Below are positions 43,567-55,164 of a stretch of 64,000 nucleotides of DNA, piece by piece. Positions within the stretch are counted from its first letter, which is position 1. Each line of letters begins with the position of its first letter. The translations under genes and the position numbers were made by a program. Below the pieces are notes generated by a model. The model saw only the letters and a list, made by a program, of their open reading frames with translations, was not told the origin of the DNA and searched no databases. The stretch comes from Cepaea nemoralis. Taxonomy: Eukaryota; Mollusca; Gastropoda; Stylommatophora; Helicidae. The stretch spans positions 402,501-466,500 of the forward strand of contig JACEFZ010022384.1 in assembly GCA_014155875.1 (NCBI GenBank). Direction: 5' to 3'.

Positions 43567-45362
43567 TAATATAGAGAAAGCAAGGCAATATATGATGGCA
43601 AAATTAAAATTGGAAGAAATGTACCAGACAAAGTGTACCCTAAAAAAAAGAAGAAATCATCAGGAAAGGATGGAATCACTAATGCTTGCTTGCTTGCTTG
43701 CGTTCGCTGGCTGTGAACTCCAGCTTGAAGTCCTGTATGTCGGATGAAGACATTCTGTTGTTAAACATCAGTGTGGTGTCATACCGGACTGAGGTTTACG
43801 TGAGTATCCGTTGTCCCATGTCTGGCTTATTGGTGTGTAGACTGGTGGTTCCTCGCCGTGCAGTCAGATACTCTCCGACTTCGGAGGAATCCGGAATCAC
43901 TAATGAATTCTAATAGGACTCGATACTAAAGATAAATAAGAAGCTACTAGCTGTCTTAAATTACAGCTGGAAGAGAGGAATAGTCCCACGGGCATGGAAG
44001 AAAACATTACTAATACCAGTCCCCTCCCCCCCCAAAAAAAAAAGATAAATACGTGAAAAAAACATCAGTCCACTATCAGTCCACTTAATTGTGCAGGAAA
44101 ATGAATGGAACGCATTATCAATGGCAGATAACATAGTATATGGAAGAAATCCAACTCTTAACTCCCCACAAAGCGGGACTCATTAAGTGCAGATCCACTG
44201 AAGATGAAATATCCTATATAGATCAGGAAAGAAAGGACTTTTACTGTCTGGATAGATTTAGTAAAAGCTTGTGATAAAGTATAGAAGGAATGACTGAAAG
44301 TAAAATTGCAAAAAAAAATGCAGGTTTGTGGGAAATGTGCAAATGGATCAGTCAGTTCTTTCACCAACATTATTGTTAGAATATATATGTGACATTACAC
44401 ATAATTTTCCGGCCAGAATACACACTTCTTCCTATGTAGATGACCTAGGCATATGGACTTCTGAATAACATATTAGTACAACTAACAGTAGAAACCAGCA
44501 AGCTTCATAAGCGCTAGAGAAAGGGTCAAAATCATGGCTAATAAAGATAAGTGAGGCGAGAACTACATAAGTTCTCTCCTTCTCGAATAAATCGCAGCAC
44601 TATAAGCTAGTATTGAATGGAAAATATTGCGTCTTGAAGAAATTCCTAACTATCTAGTAGTTATCTTTGTTCGTCGCCTGACATGGAAGACACAGATTGA
44701 GAAAAATCGACCAAGAGCAAGGCAAAGAATGATGATCATGAAAAAGCTTGCTGGTACAACATAGAGAGCAGATGATACAATTCTCACGAAGTTATACACT
44801 GGACGGGCGGGGTCAGTACTGCCTGGAATACGGCATTGCAGCTTGGGCAACAGCAGCTAAGTCAAACTTTGCCATGTGCAGGAAGTGTTGATTCATTTGG
44901 TGAGCCCAGTACCAGAGCGCTATGTGTCGACTCTGGAGCTATAACGAGGAATGCCCATGGTCTGCCCCCGGTTCTAAATGGACCTTCTGGGATAGACGAA
45001 TGAAGGTAACACCACAACGTTGAGAGTCGAACGTCCTACGAAACACCCGGGAAGGATAACCCGATCAACATATGCCCGAAGAAGTCGGATGTGCCGGCTA
45101 AAAGGCGCAAATATCATGCAAACAAACACAACGCAAATACGTCCAAGACAAATACTTCGGACGAACGAAGAGGAAGAAGAAGAAGAATTAAAGGAAGACG
45201 GCTAGAGAAAATTATAAGATATGTACAGATTTGTGTCAGTGCCCGAGTTGTTGCATGCTGCCGGAGATCACAAGTTGTCAAGTGGGATGATTGTTCACGC
45301 CTGTCGATAAGGCACTTGATGGTGATGACGATCTCTTCCCAAGTGAAATATTAACGTGAATG
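43567..45362 (+). pseudogene. LINE-D reverse transcriptase, right arm
   Basis: LEEMYQTKCTLKKRRNHQER, interrupted by SINE-B, then ITNEF and KINKKLLAVLNYSWKRGIVP (RT start). Later YIDQERKDFYCLDRFSK, the VDDLGIWTSE segment (catalytic aspartates, about 44,440), SFSNKSQHYKLVLNGKYC, EIPNYLVVIFVRRLTWKTQI, MMIMKKLAGTT, LTKLYTGRAG and LEYGIAAWATAAKSNFAM (about 44,820-44,875). It ends with a basic tail, PKKSDVPAKRRKYHANKHNA, and SDERRGRRRRIKGRRLE. Many frameshifts and stops. This copy lacks the two large left-arm insertions, so it shows the pre-insertion layout. Confidence 0.8.
43685..43892 (-). mobile_element. SINE-B copy 2, truncated, right arm
   Basis: A 208-bp insertion with TSD GGAATCACTAATG at 43,672-43,684 and 43,893-43,905. 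Starts with CTTG repeats (its simple tail, reading on the minus strand). Mirror of 28,084-28,282. Confidence 0.85.
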
Positions 45363-45382
45363 GAAGTAATCTGAAGGAATCC

Positions 45383-46202
45383 AATGTACTTAGGTGTTTG
45401 GGCATTGTGGTAACAGCAAATGGCAGGGGTATTACAATTACAATGTACTTAGGTGTTTGGGCATTTTGGTAACAGCAAATGGCAGGGGTATTACAATTAC
45501 AATGTACTTAGGTGTTTGGGCATTGTGGTAACAGCAAATGGCAGGGGTATTACAATTACAATGTACTTAGGTGTTTGGGCATTTTGGTAACAGCAAATGG
45601 CAGGGGTATTACAATTACAATGTACTTAGGTGTTTGGGCATTGTGGTAACAGCAAATGGCAGGGGTATTACAATTACAATGTACTTAGGTGTTTGGCCAT
45701 TGTGGTAACAGCAAATGGCAGGGGTATTACAATTACAATGTACTTAGGTGTTTGGCCATTGTGGTAACAGCAAATGGCAGGGGTATTACAATTACAATGT
45801 ACTTAGGTGTTTGGGCATTTTGGTAACAGCAAATGGCAGGGGTATTACAATTACAATGTACTTAGGTGTTTGGGCATTTTGGTAACAGCAAATGACAGGG
45901 GTAATACAATTACAATGTACTTAGGTGTTTGGGCATTTTGGTAACAGCAAATGGCAGCGGTATTACAATTACAATGTACTTAGGTGTTTGGGCATTTTGG
46001 TAACAGCAAATGGCAGGGGTATTACAATTACAATGTACTTAGGTGTTTGGGCATTTTGGTAACAGCAAATGGCAGGGGTATTACAATTACAATGTACTTA
46101 GGTGTTTGGGCATTTTGGTAACAGCAAATGGCAGGGGTATTACAACTACAATGTACTTAGGTGTTTGGGCATTTTGGTAACAGCAAATGGCAGAGGTATT
46201 AC
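45383..46202. repeat. 59-bp minisatellite, about 14 units, right arm
   Basis: Units of 59 bp containing ATGTACTTAGGTGTTTGGGC and GTAACAGCAAATGGCAGGGG. Mirror of the arrays at 11,862-12,117 and 19,637-20,634. Variants alternate CATTTTGG, CATTGTGG and GGCCATTG. It ends at a probable solo LTR. Confidence 0.93.
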
Positions 46203-46937
46203 TGTCACACGTCGTTCTTGATGATAATATCAATGTTCTTGATGATCTTTGCTTGATATTGTCGTGTGATAGTCGTTGTCTAGGTAACGATGTTCATGGT
46301 GTGTCAATTGAGATATCTAACTGTCTCTTAATCCAACTCACCCCAGAAGTGCACCTTCACCAGTCATGAAACAAGATTGAGTTGGCGCACATAATCATTT
46401 ATTCCAGAAATAAGACGGACAAACGGAACATGTTTATACATCCAGAAACAATGTAATCCATAGAATATAAATATCCTCCTCACAATTTAACCAGCACACA
46501 TCAATGCCTTCTCACGGCCTGCTTCTTATCAAATCCACAAGACAGGTAATCCAGCTACTATCCACGGCTGGATCTCCCACAATACAACCCACACATTGGG
46601 TTGGAGCCACTGCTCAACTATGCAACCCACTCTGGGTTTAGGCCTGTCTTCACAACTCGGAGAACAACACAACCCGGAGATCTCTAACTCCGCTTCTCCT
46701 TAGAACACCGACCAGTTCGGCATCTACACATTAACTGAACTGAAGTCCCTTGACTTCACACAAAACTCAACTGTCCTTCCCCCATCCCCTGGGGTCCACA
46801 CTCACCCTTCCCATTATTTCTCAGGACTGGCTGTTTTCTCATGGCCAGGTCAGTCACTTTACTGTCTCCCACTCTCATCTCCATTCTTCCTCATGCCCGG
46901 TCACTCACCTCAATGTCACTGACCCAGGCTTATGTCA
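46203..46937 (-). mobile_element. Probable solo LTR, right arm only
   Basis: A 735-bp insertion flanked by ATTAC at 46,198-46,202 and 46,938-46,942, beginning TG and ending CA. The left arm has the unoccupied target (about 11,862). Read on the minus strand it starts TGACATAAGCC and ends GTGTGACA, with AATAAATGATTATG (polyadenylation signal) about 200 bp from its end. No coding sequence inside. It is not related by eye to the LTRs at 12,118 and 19,127. Confidence 0.72.
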
Positions 46938-46942
46938 ATTAC

Positions 46943-48313
46943 AATTGAATGGAAAGACCTAAGACATGTTAAAAGAAAACATATACTGGAAACGACAAGC
47001 TGCAATAACCATTGATAATGACGTATGTCACTATCAGCCTATTGATAGAGGTGTGAAACGGGGATGTGTAATGTCTCCAGATCGTGTTTCCCTGTACAGT
47101 GAAAATATTTTCAGAAATGTAGAAGATATGCTTGCTTGCTTGCTTGCTTTCGTTCGCTAGCTGTGAACTCCAGCGGGAAGTCCTGTATGCCAGATGAAAA
47201 CATCATATTGTCAAACATCAGTGTGATGTCATACAGGACCTGAGGTTTGCGTGAGTATCCGTTGTCCCATGTCTGGCTTATTGGTGTGCAGACTGGTGGG
47301 GCCTCGCCGTGCAGGCAGACACTCCCGACTTCGGCGGAATCAACGATCCTACTGATTTTAGCCAGGACCCCAAAGGGATCATTTGCCCAGGACGCTCGAC
47401 GAGGACGCGTCAATAGGTCTTGGCCAGTATAGAAGCCTGCCCTGGTGCCTTGGAAACACCTCTGCGTCCCTATAGAAGATATGAAAGGAATCATCATTTG
47501 GGGACAAAACATAATTAACATTAGATATGCGGGTGATACAGTACTGATTGCGTACAATGAAGAAGATCTGCAACATTTAGTAGATGCAGTTGTTGCACAC
47601 AGTGAACGACCAGAGTTAGAATTGAATTGTAAGAAGACAGAGATTATGGTCATCATTTGTAAGAAGGAGATATCAAAATGTAATATACAAGTAAATGGGA
47701 ATATTCTTAAAGAAGTGAATCGGTACAATTATCTCGGAACAGTCATAACATCTGACGGGAGATGCCTTGAAGAGATTAGAACAAGAATCGTCATGGCGAA
47801 GGTAGCCTTGTGCGAGATTAAAAATATACTGACCAATAAAAAGATGTAAATTGCAACGAGAAAAGGAGTGTTGAGGTGCTACATAGCACCTGTACTTTTG
47901 TATGGATGTGAAGCGTGGACAATGAGCAGACAAACTGAAAAACATCTGATGGCTGTGGAAATGTGGTTTCTGGGGGAAATGCAAAGAATACCAAGGACAA
48001 ACAGAAAAACCAATGACTAAGTTCTACAAGGAACAAATGAAAATCGTAAACTGATTAGAGAAATCAGACATAGACAGTCAGCATATTTTGGTCACGTTAT
48101 AAGAATAAATAAATTGGAGAACTTGGTGACAACTGGCAAGATCGAGGGGAAGAGAACAAGGGGAAGGCAGAGAAGTAAATAACTGGATGTCTTGACCACG
48201 TGGCATGGTCGAGACAAGAACACTGAGCTGATCCACCACTCTGGTGATCGAGTGAGATGGCGAATCATGATCACCCCCCCCCCCCCCCACTTATCGGCAT
48301 GGCACATGATGAA
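46943..48313 (+). pseudogene. 5'-truncated RTE-like LINE copy, right arm
   Basis: IDRGVKRGCVMSPDRVSLYS (46,966-47,130), interrupted by SINE-B, then INIRYAGDTVLIAYNEEDLQ, where the usual YADD reads YAGD, and CNIQVNGNILKEVNRYNYLG with TSDGRCLEEIRTRIVMAK. After frame changes, RTRGRQRSK and the 3' end next to a C run (48,271-48,287). The changed YAGD motif alone would inactivate the enzyme. Mirror of 10,013-11,861. Confidence 0.84.
47131..47472 (-). mobile_element. SINE-B copy 1, right arm (full length)
   Basis: A 342-bp insertion with TSD TAGAAGATATG at 47,120-47,130 and 47,473-47,483. Begins with CTTG repeats on the plus strand, i.e. its simple tail, and ends with CTGCGTCCCTA, i.e. its 5' end. 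This longest copy defines the family in the window. No RNA polymerase III box was recognised. Confidence 0.86.
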
Positions 48314-48760
48314 TGAATTACAAAGTTTACATGTAGAATAGCGCAAGCAAAATGGGCATTTGACCAGATGAAGAAAATTATGTACAATATATCTTTGTTA
48401 GTCAAGGTGAGAAAAAGAGTTCTTAAGAGCTATGTCCAACCAATCTTGATGTATGGAAGTGAATCATTAACGTTAGCAGACTAGTGAAGAATTATCTGAA
48501 AGATATTGAGATGTGTTTTTATAGGCGAATGGTGAGAGCGTCAATGAGGGTTAAAAGCGTGATGAAGATATCTTGAAAGAAGTTAATTCACACAATGAGC
48601 TGAAGTACGTTGTGACAACGGGGAAGCTGGGAGGGAGGAGAGGCAGAGGAAGAAGAGAGAAAAGATTACTGGACAATCTGACATCGTGGCATTCATAAAT
48701 ATTTGTATCAGAAATCATTAACAGTACACGAGACAGAATGCTACAGACATGATAACCAAC
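48314..48760 (+). pseudogene. LINE-E reverse transcriptase C-terminal fragment, right arm
   Basis: MKKIMYNISLLVKVRKRVLK, SYVQPILMYGSESLTLA, then stops; [19 protein letters not shown] and LLDNLTSWHS near 48,605-48,695, ending STRDRMLQT. These are the thumb and basic C-terminus of an RTE-like or related LINE. Its last codons are the start of the 73-bp minisatellite. Confidence 0.72.
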
Positions 48761-49440
48761 ACCACACAGTATGAAGTACAAGAAGATTGGCAGTACACGA
48801 GACAGAAGGCTATAAACAGACATGATAACCAACGTCACACAGAATGGACTATAAGAAGATTGGCAGTACATGAGATAGAAGGCTATAAACAGACATAATA
48901 ACCAAAGCCACACGGCATGAAGTCTAAGAAGATTGGCAGTACGCGAGACAGAAGACTATAAACAGACATGATAACCAACGTCACACAGAATGGACTATAA
49001 GAAGATTGGCAGTATATGAGACAGAAGGCCATAAGCAGACATGATAACCAACGCCACACGGCGTGGACTATAAGAAGATTGCCAGTATATGAGACAGAAG
49101 GCCATAAGCAGACATGATAACCAACGCCACACGGCGTGGACTATAAGAAGATTGGCAGTATATGAGACAGAAGGCCATAAGCAGACATGATAACCAAAGC
49201 CACACGGCGTGGACTATAAGAAGATTGGCAGTATATGAGACAGAAGGCCATAAGCAGACATGATAACCAAAGCCACACGGCGTGGACTATAAGAAGATTG
49301 GCAGTACACGAGACAGAAGGTTATAAGCAGACAGGATAACCAAAGCCACACGGCGCGGAATATAAGAAGATTGGCAGTACAAGAGACAGAAGGTTATAAA
49401 CAGACAGGATAACCAAAGCCACAGGCATAGATTAGAATAA
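48720..49440. repeat. 73-bp minisatellite, about 10 units, right arm
   Basis: Units contain GAGACAGAAGGCTATAAACA, GACATGATAACCAACG and TATAAGAAGATTGGCAGTA. Mirror of 8,895-9,625. Individual units differ by several substitutions (for example CGTCACACAGAATGG versus CGCCACACGGCGTGG), with adjacent units often sharing variants, which suggests local homogenisation. Confidence 0.9.
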
Positions 49441-49564
49441 AACAAGGACAAGCACCATCTACTTAATATGCATTAAGACGCAGAGAAGGGTCTTTGACTT
49501 TACTAATAAGTACACTGTGGGTTTTTGGGCGTTTCCCAAAAGATTACATTACGGGTAAACTTAA

Positions 49565-49900
49565 TGTTGAGTTGATGTGAGTCTCGAACCGACATCACAA
49601 CACTCCGGACATTAACATATTTGCTCTGTTCTCATTTACAACAGCCAGCGAAGAGTCCTAATGCTAATGGTACCAGTAGCGGTGTGATCGTATGTCCGTC
49701 AGGCCTTTCCTTGGAGTTCTGAGTGTCAGCCAGATCCTCTGGTCACTCCATGCAGCCTATTCTCTCCAGGCCGTGATAATCTATCTGTCTTTCCGCACTG
49801 TACAGACGATCAGAAATGACCCCACCACGCCTGCCTTATCGTACACATTTCTTACTATATAGCGTAGACATGAAACCATTGAAGCTGGTTGTGAGGCAAA
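49565..49900 (-). pseudogene. LINE-N 3' terminal fragment, right arm
   Basis: Mirror of 8,290-8,590. The minus strand keeps RRTYDHTATGTISIRTLRW-like sequence and CPECCDV-type ending; stops present. Confidence 0.72.
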
Positions 49901-52245
49901 CAAGTTTCGGAACTTCAGCAACAGACCTTATCTAGTGGCCCTTTCACCATTGCACACCCGTTAGTTCATCCAAGGTGTGCCGTCGCCTGAATGTAGCACT
50001 CGCGAATCCCGTGTGTCACTGACGTTCGGTTTTGTCGTTGCCTGGCGTACTTCTTCATATCTCAGATTCTAAATTAAATGTGTCCTGAAATATTTTCATG
50101 CTATGGATCTATCTGGATGCAGGAATTTGGAATACAAAGGAAGTTAATCAACATGACCAGACTATGCATGGACGATACTTATAATATAGTAACATATAAA
50201 GGCAGGAAATCAGATCCTTTCCAAATAACATCTGGCTTGAAACAGGGTGATGCATTATCGCCGCTACTCTTCAATCTGGCTCTAGAGAAAGTTGTAAGGA
50301 GGGTAAAGGAGGAATGTGATATTGGAGGAACATCCAAGCTGCTTGGTTATGCAGATGATATAGATATTATAGGGGAAAATGAACAAAAGACATTAGAAAT
50401 ATTGACTAACTTAAAGGAAAAAGCCCAACAGATGGGGCTGGTTATCAATATATGGTAATTTCAAGAGAAGGAATGGCTAAAAACTCTGGCCACATACAAA
50501 TAGATGATATGACCGTTAAAAGAACGGAAACATACAAATACCTGGGTACAATCTTCAACTGCTCCAACATCATAAGGGAAGAAATACAAACTAGAATCAA
50601 TTCTTTAAATAAGATATACTATGCACTACAACATCTACTAAAATCAAATGCGCTATCTCGTAACACCAAAATCAAAATATACAAAACACTGATCAGACCA
50701 GTTGTGCTGTATGGCTCTGAAACCTGGAGTACAACGAAAGGAGACGAAGCCTTGTTACAAACCTTTGAGAACAAAGTTTTAAGACGCATCTTTGGACCCA
50801 TTAAGGATACACAAAGTAGAGAGTGGAAAATAAGAAGTAACAAAGACATTTATGATCTGTTTAAGTCCCCGCTAATCACTGGTATCATGAAAGCTAATAG
50901 ACTACAATGGCTGGGGCATATAGAAAGAATGGAAGATAATAGGGAAACAAAACACGCTTACACTCAGGAAATAAATGACCGTAGACCCCGAGGTAGACCA
51001 AGAAGACGGTGGAGAGATAATATATATACAGACCTACAAGCACTTGGAATCAACGACTGGCAAGAGAAGGTCAACCAGAGAGACGAATGGAGAAGGATTG
51101 GGATTGTATCTGCAGCAAAGAACCTCAATGACTCGGAACGCTGAAGAAGAAGAAGATGGATCTGTGGTGTAATAGCGCTATCATATTTTGTAGGCTTGAG
51201 AGCGAGGAGAAATAGGTTAGGATTCTTCTCTCACTTTGTAAAGCGACGAGCTTAGACATCGAACCCGCACCCTACCGTGCTCAAGACAAAATCAGCACAG
51301 TTCTCTATCAACTCCGCTAGTGCGCGCACCCACTTCACATCTAGTGGAACATTTCACCTATTCATCTACGTAGATCAGAACACAACAGGTCAGTTTGCAA
51401 CGTTTCGAGCAAATATCTTTCGTCATCATCCGTGTCATGAATGTTACTTGAATGTTTTTTATAAAACAACGCAATGAACCCCAGCATTTATTGGCCGTTA
51501 GTGGTTTACTAAGCAATTGTATGTTCAGTGTTTGCATTTGTTTTCTGAACTGCCGACGCCTCATACCATCGAAAGTAACGCAAACAAATCTGCTTCCAAA
51601 TCGCGCTTTCAAACACCTGAATCCGTAAGTCGGGAAAGCCACGTTTCATGAACCCTTTAGCCCCAAACGCCATTGTTATCATGTAACTGGAAATGGCCAG
51701 ATTTCGTATCGTTAATTAACTGAGTAGTCAGAAAGCACCCGCAATCAAATGACGCTGCGAATGTCATAAATTTATTCCCCATTGTCTTCTGTGGGTTAAT
51801 CAATACGAGTGACGTTATCTCTTTTGTTGCAAAGACGGATCGACACTCTAGGCCCACCATATACCCATGTCTTTGTGTAATGTGTCAGATCATATTGTGA
51901 CATAGTTTCTTATGTGAATTGACCCTTAACCACTTGAAAGCATTCTTGTCTGTTGTTCATGGCTCACGTGGTCGGGCACTTACATGTCCAAGTCTTAATC
52001 ACGCCGGTCTCAAACATAATTGCCTGTTTTAGTCAGACATCCTTTCAGTTCATTCTACCCTCGGTTTCATTTCAAGCACACTTGAGCCATCCTCCAGATG
52101 GTTTCTCAAACACAACAACTGTGAGTAAATATGGAGCAATGCCCTCAGTTCTTCCAGTAAAACAATTCATTTCTGGACGAAAACTTTGTAGAAATCCTTG
52201 AACTATTTTACAAACACTAACTTTTAACTTCAGTGCAGCAAGAGC
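49901..52245. other. Unassigned block shared by both arms, split by LINE-F
   Basis: Apart from LINE-F (50,111-51,155), this mirrors about 6,970-8,289. A minus-strand frame at 51,860-51,657 repeats the 67-codon frame of 7,357-7,560 with three differences. Another minus-strand frame at 51,642-51,358 (94 codons; YGFRCLKARFGSRFVCVTFD) is intact here but broken on the left. Function unknown; probably an old element. Confidence 0.45.
50111..51155 (+). mobile_element. LINE-F insertion, right arm only
   Basis: An insertion with TSD ATGGATCT at 50,103-50,110 and 51,156-51,163. It encodes the RT from about the third motif on: ITSGLKQGDALSPLLFNLAL, LLGYADDIDIIGENEQKTLE (YADD), then, after one frameshift at about 50,455, TYKYLGTIFNCSNIIREEIQ, RPVVLYGSETWSTTKGDEAL, ENKVLRRIFGPIKDTQSREW and RPRGRPRRRWRDNIYTDLQA. 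A GAA-repeat tail ends it. The endonuclease and RT start are lost by 5' truncation. The left arm has the empty site near 8,040. Only one frameshift, so a fairly young insertion. Confidence 0.88.
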
Positions 52246-52254
52246 GCACGTGAG

Positions 52255-52800
52255 GAGGGAAACACACACATTTCTTGTACTTCAGACATACTTTTACGTG
52301 TCAGGGGACACAAAATTTCTTGTACGTCAGCAACATTCTTGTACGTGTGGAGGGAACACAGGCCATTCTTGTATGCAGCAACATACTTGTACGTGAGGAG
52401 GCACACTACTGCATTTCTAGTACTTGCAGCAACATACTAGTACGTGAGGAGGGAACACACACAATTTCTTGTACGTTCAGCAACATACTTGTAGTGTGGA
52501 TGGAACACAACACATTCTTGTGTGCCGCAACACACTTGTACGTATGGAGGTGAACGACACACACATTTCGTACTGCAGCAAAACATGTACGTATGGGCAC
52601 CACCATTTCGAAAGCGTGGCAACACACTTGTCGTATGGAGGGAACACACACACATTTCTTGTACGTGCAGCAAACACTTGTACGTGTTAGGGAAACACAC
52701 ACACATTTCTTGTACATGCAACAACATACTTGTACGTGTGAGGGGACACATAATTTCTTGCACGTGTCAACATACTTGTACGTGTGGATAATCAAACACA
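52255..52800. repeat. Degenerate 52-bp minisatellite block, right arm only
   Basis: About ten irregular units of the 52-bp minisatellite in reverse orientation (CTTGTACGTGTGGAGGG, ACACACATTTCTTGTACGTG) with many small indels, located between the shared block and the 39-bp array. The left arm has a SINE and about 300 bp of other sequence here. The noisy single-base losses look either old or like a poor consensus. Confidence 0.8.
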
Positions 52801-52822
52801 TTATGTACGTGCACATAATATC

Positions 52823-53338
52823 GGTGTAATAAATCAGTAGAGATATGTGTCACATAATGTCGGTGTAATAAATCAGTAGAGATATGTGTCACATAATGTC
52901 GGTGTAATAAATCAGTAGAGATATGTGTTACATAATGTCGGTATAATAAATCAGTAGAGATATGTGTCACATAATGTCGGTGTAATAAATCAGTAGAGAT
53001 ATGTGTCACATAATGTCGGTATAATAAATCAGTAGAGATATGTGTTACATAATGCCGGTATAATAAATCAGTAGAGATATGTGTCACATAATGTCGGTGT
53101 AATAAATCAGTAGAGATATGTGTCACATAATGTCGGTATAATAAATCAGTAGAGATATGTGTTACATAATGTCGGTATAATAAATCAGTAGAGATATGTG
53201 TTACATAATGTCGGTATAATAAATCAGTAGAGATATGTGTCACATGATGTCGGTATAATAAATCAGTAGAGATATGTGTCACATAATGTCGGTATAATAA
53301 ATCAGTAGAGATATGTGTTACATAATCTCGGTGTAATC
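52823..53338. repeat. 39-bp minisatellite, about 13 units, right arm
   Basis: Reverse complement of the 5,812-6,470 array (AATCAGTAGAGATATGTGTC). Units vary mainly at CACATAATG versus TACATAATG and TGTAATAAAT versus TATAATAAAT. Confidence 0.93.
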
Positions 53339-53756
53339 AATCAAACATTAGTGCTACGAATGGCTGCTGACCAAGAACAAACATTCCGTTTCTACATTAG
53401 GATTCATTTCTCCGCGTTGGGCTACTGTAGATGCAAGTCCATAACTCCAGCTGTTTATGGTGGTTTTTATTGTTCACAGACAATATGCGTACATTCTCAA
53501 CTATGTCCAACTTAATGCCACTATAGAGACTGACCGCCCCACCTCGTCATCAGCGCACTGAAAGTTTCAGAGCAAGAGAATTATTATCCTTTCGGACACG
53601 CCGAGTGCTCTCTTATAAATAGATTAGTTTAGTTAGTTTAGTTTAGTCGATGGATCAACATCAGGGCACTGAAAGTTTCATAGCAAGTGAGTTATCATCC
53701 TTTCAAACACGCCGAGTGCTCTCTTATAAATAGATTAAATACATTTATTGTACTAC
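53339..53756. other. Unique flank with a local tandem duplication, right arm
   Basis: Mirrors 5,523-5,810, then carries a second, slightly diverged copy of about 130 bp: ACGCCGAGTGCTCTCTTATA occurs at about 53,598 and again at about 53,707. Between the copies lies TTAGTTTAGTCGATGGATCA, the 3' tail of the SINE that is complete in the left arm. So this arm holds both a SINE-tail-bearing copy and an unoccupied copy of the target. Confidence 0.72.
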
Positions 53757-53957
53757 GCTTAGAGGAAACACAAACACATGTCTTGTAGATGCAGAAACAC
53801 ACGTGTGGAGGGAACACACACACACATTTCTTGTAGATGCAGAAACACACGTGTGGAGGGACCACAAACACATTTCTTGTAGATGCAGAAACACACGTGT
53901 GGAGGGACCACAAACACATTTCTTGTACGCGCAGCAACATACTTGTACGTGTGGAGG

Positions 53958-53990
<33 letters not shown>

Positions 53991-54920
53991 TTTCTTGTAC
54001 GTGCAGAACCATACTTGTACGTGTGGAGGGAGCACACACACATTTCTTCTACGTGAAGCAACATGCTTGTACGTGTGAAGGGAACACACACACACATTTC
54101 TTGTACGTGAAGCAACATACTTGTACGTGTAGAGGGAACACACACACATTTCTTGTACGTGAAGCAACATACTTGTACGTGTGGAGGGAACACACACACA
54201 TTTCGTGTACGTGAAGCAACATACTTGTACGTGTGGAGAGAATCCAAACACATTTCTTGTACGTGCAGCAACATACTTGTACGTGTTGAGGGAACACAAA
54301 CACATTTCTTGTACGTGCAGCAACATACTTGTACGTGTGAAGGGAACACAAACACATTTTTTGTACGTGCAGCACCATACTTGTACGTGTGAAGGGAACA
54401 CAAACACATTTCTTGTACGTGCAGAACCATACTTGTACGTGTGGAGAGAACACAAACACATTTCTTGTACGTGCAGCAACATACATGTACGTGTGGAGGG
54501 AACACAAACACATTTCTTGTACGTGCAGAAACATACTTGTACGTGTGAAGGGAACACACACACTTTTCTTGTACTTGAAGCAACATACTTGTAGGTGTGG
54601 AGGGCACACACACACACACACACACACACACATTTCTTGTACGTGCAGAACCATACTTGTACGTGTGGAGGGAGCACACACACATTTCTTCTACGTGAAG
54701 CAACATGCTTGTACGTGTGAAGGGAACACACACACACATTTCTTGTACGTGAAGCAACATACTTGTACGTGTAGAGGGAACACACAAACATTTCTTGTAC
54801 GTGCAGCAACATGCGTGTGGAGGGAACACAAACACATTTCTTGTACGTGCAGCAACATGCGTGTAGAGGGAACACACACACATTTCTTGTACGTGCAGCA
54901 ACATATATGTGGAGGGAACA
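53757..54920. repeat. 52-bp minisatellite, about 22 units, right arm
   Basis: Reverse complement of the 421-5,090 array, about a quarter as long. Includes CA-expanded units (runs of CACACA near 53,960-53,990 and 54,610-54,635). Two stretches, about 53,950-54,150 and 54,600-54,780, are near-identical, a recent internal duplication. Confidence 0.93.
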
Positions 54921-54959
54921 AAATCACAGTCCGATGTAATAACTATACACGTATATCGT

Positions 54960-55001
54960 GTGCTGCTGCTGCTGCTGCTTCTGCGACTACTACTACTAAT
55001 A

Positions 55002-55032
<31 letters not shown>

Positions 55033-55116
55033 GTTGCTGCTATTACTACTGTTGCTGCTACTACGGCTGCTGCTTCTACTACTACTACTACAACTACTAC
55101 TACTACTACTACTACA

Positions 55117-55163
<47 letters not shown>

Positions 55164-55164
55164 A

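Noticed and set aside
45383..46202. Regularly spaced repeats resembling a CRISPR array
   Set aside because: The whole unit repeats, with no variable spacers; the DNA is eukaryotic and no cas-like gene is present.
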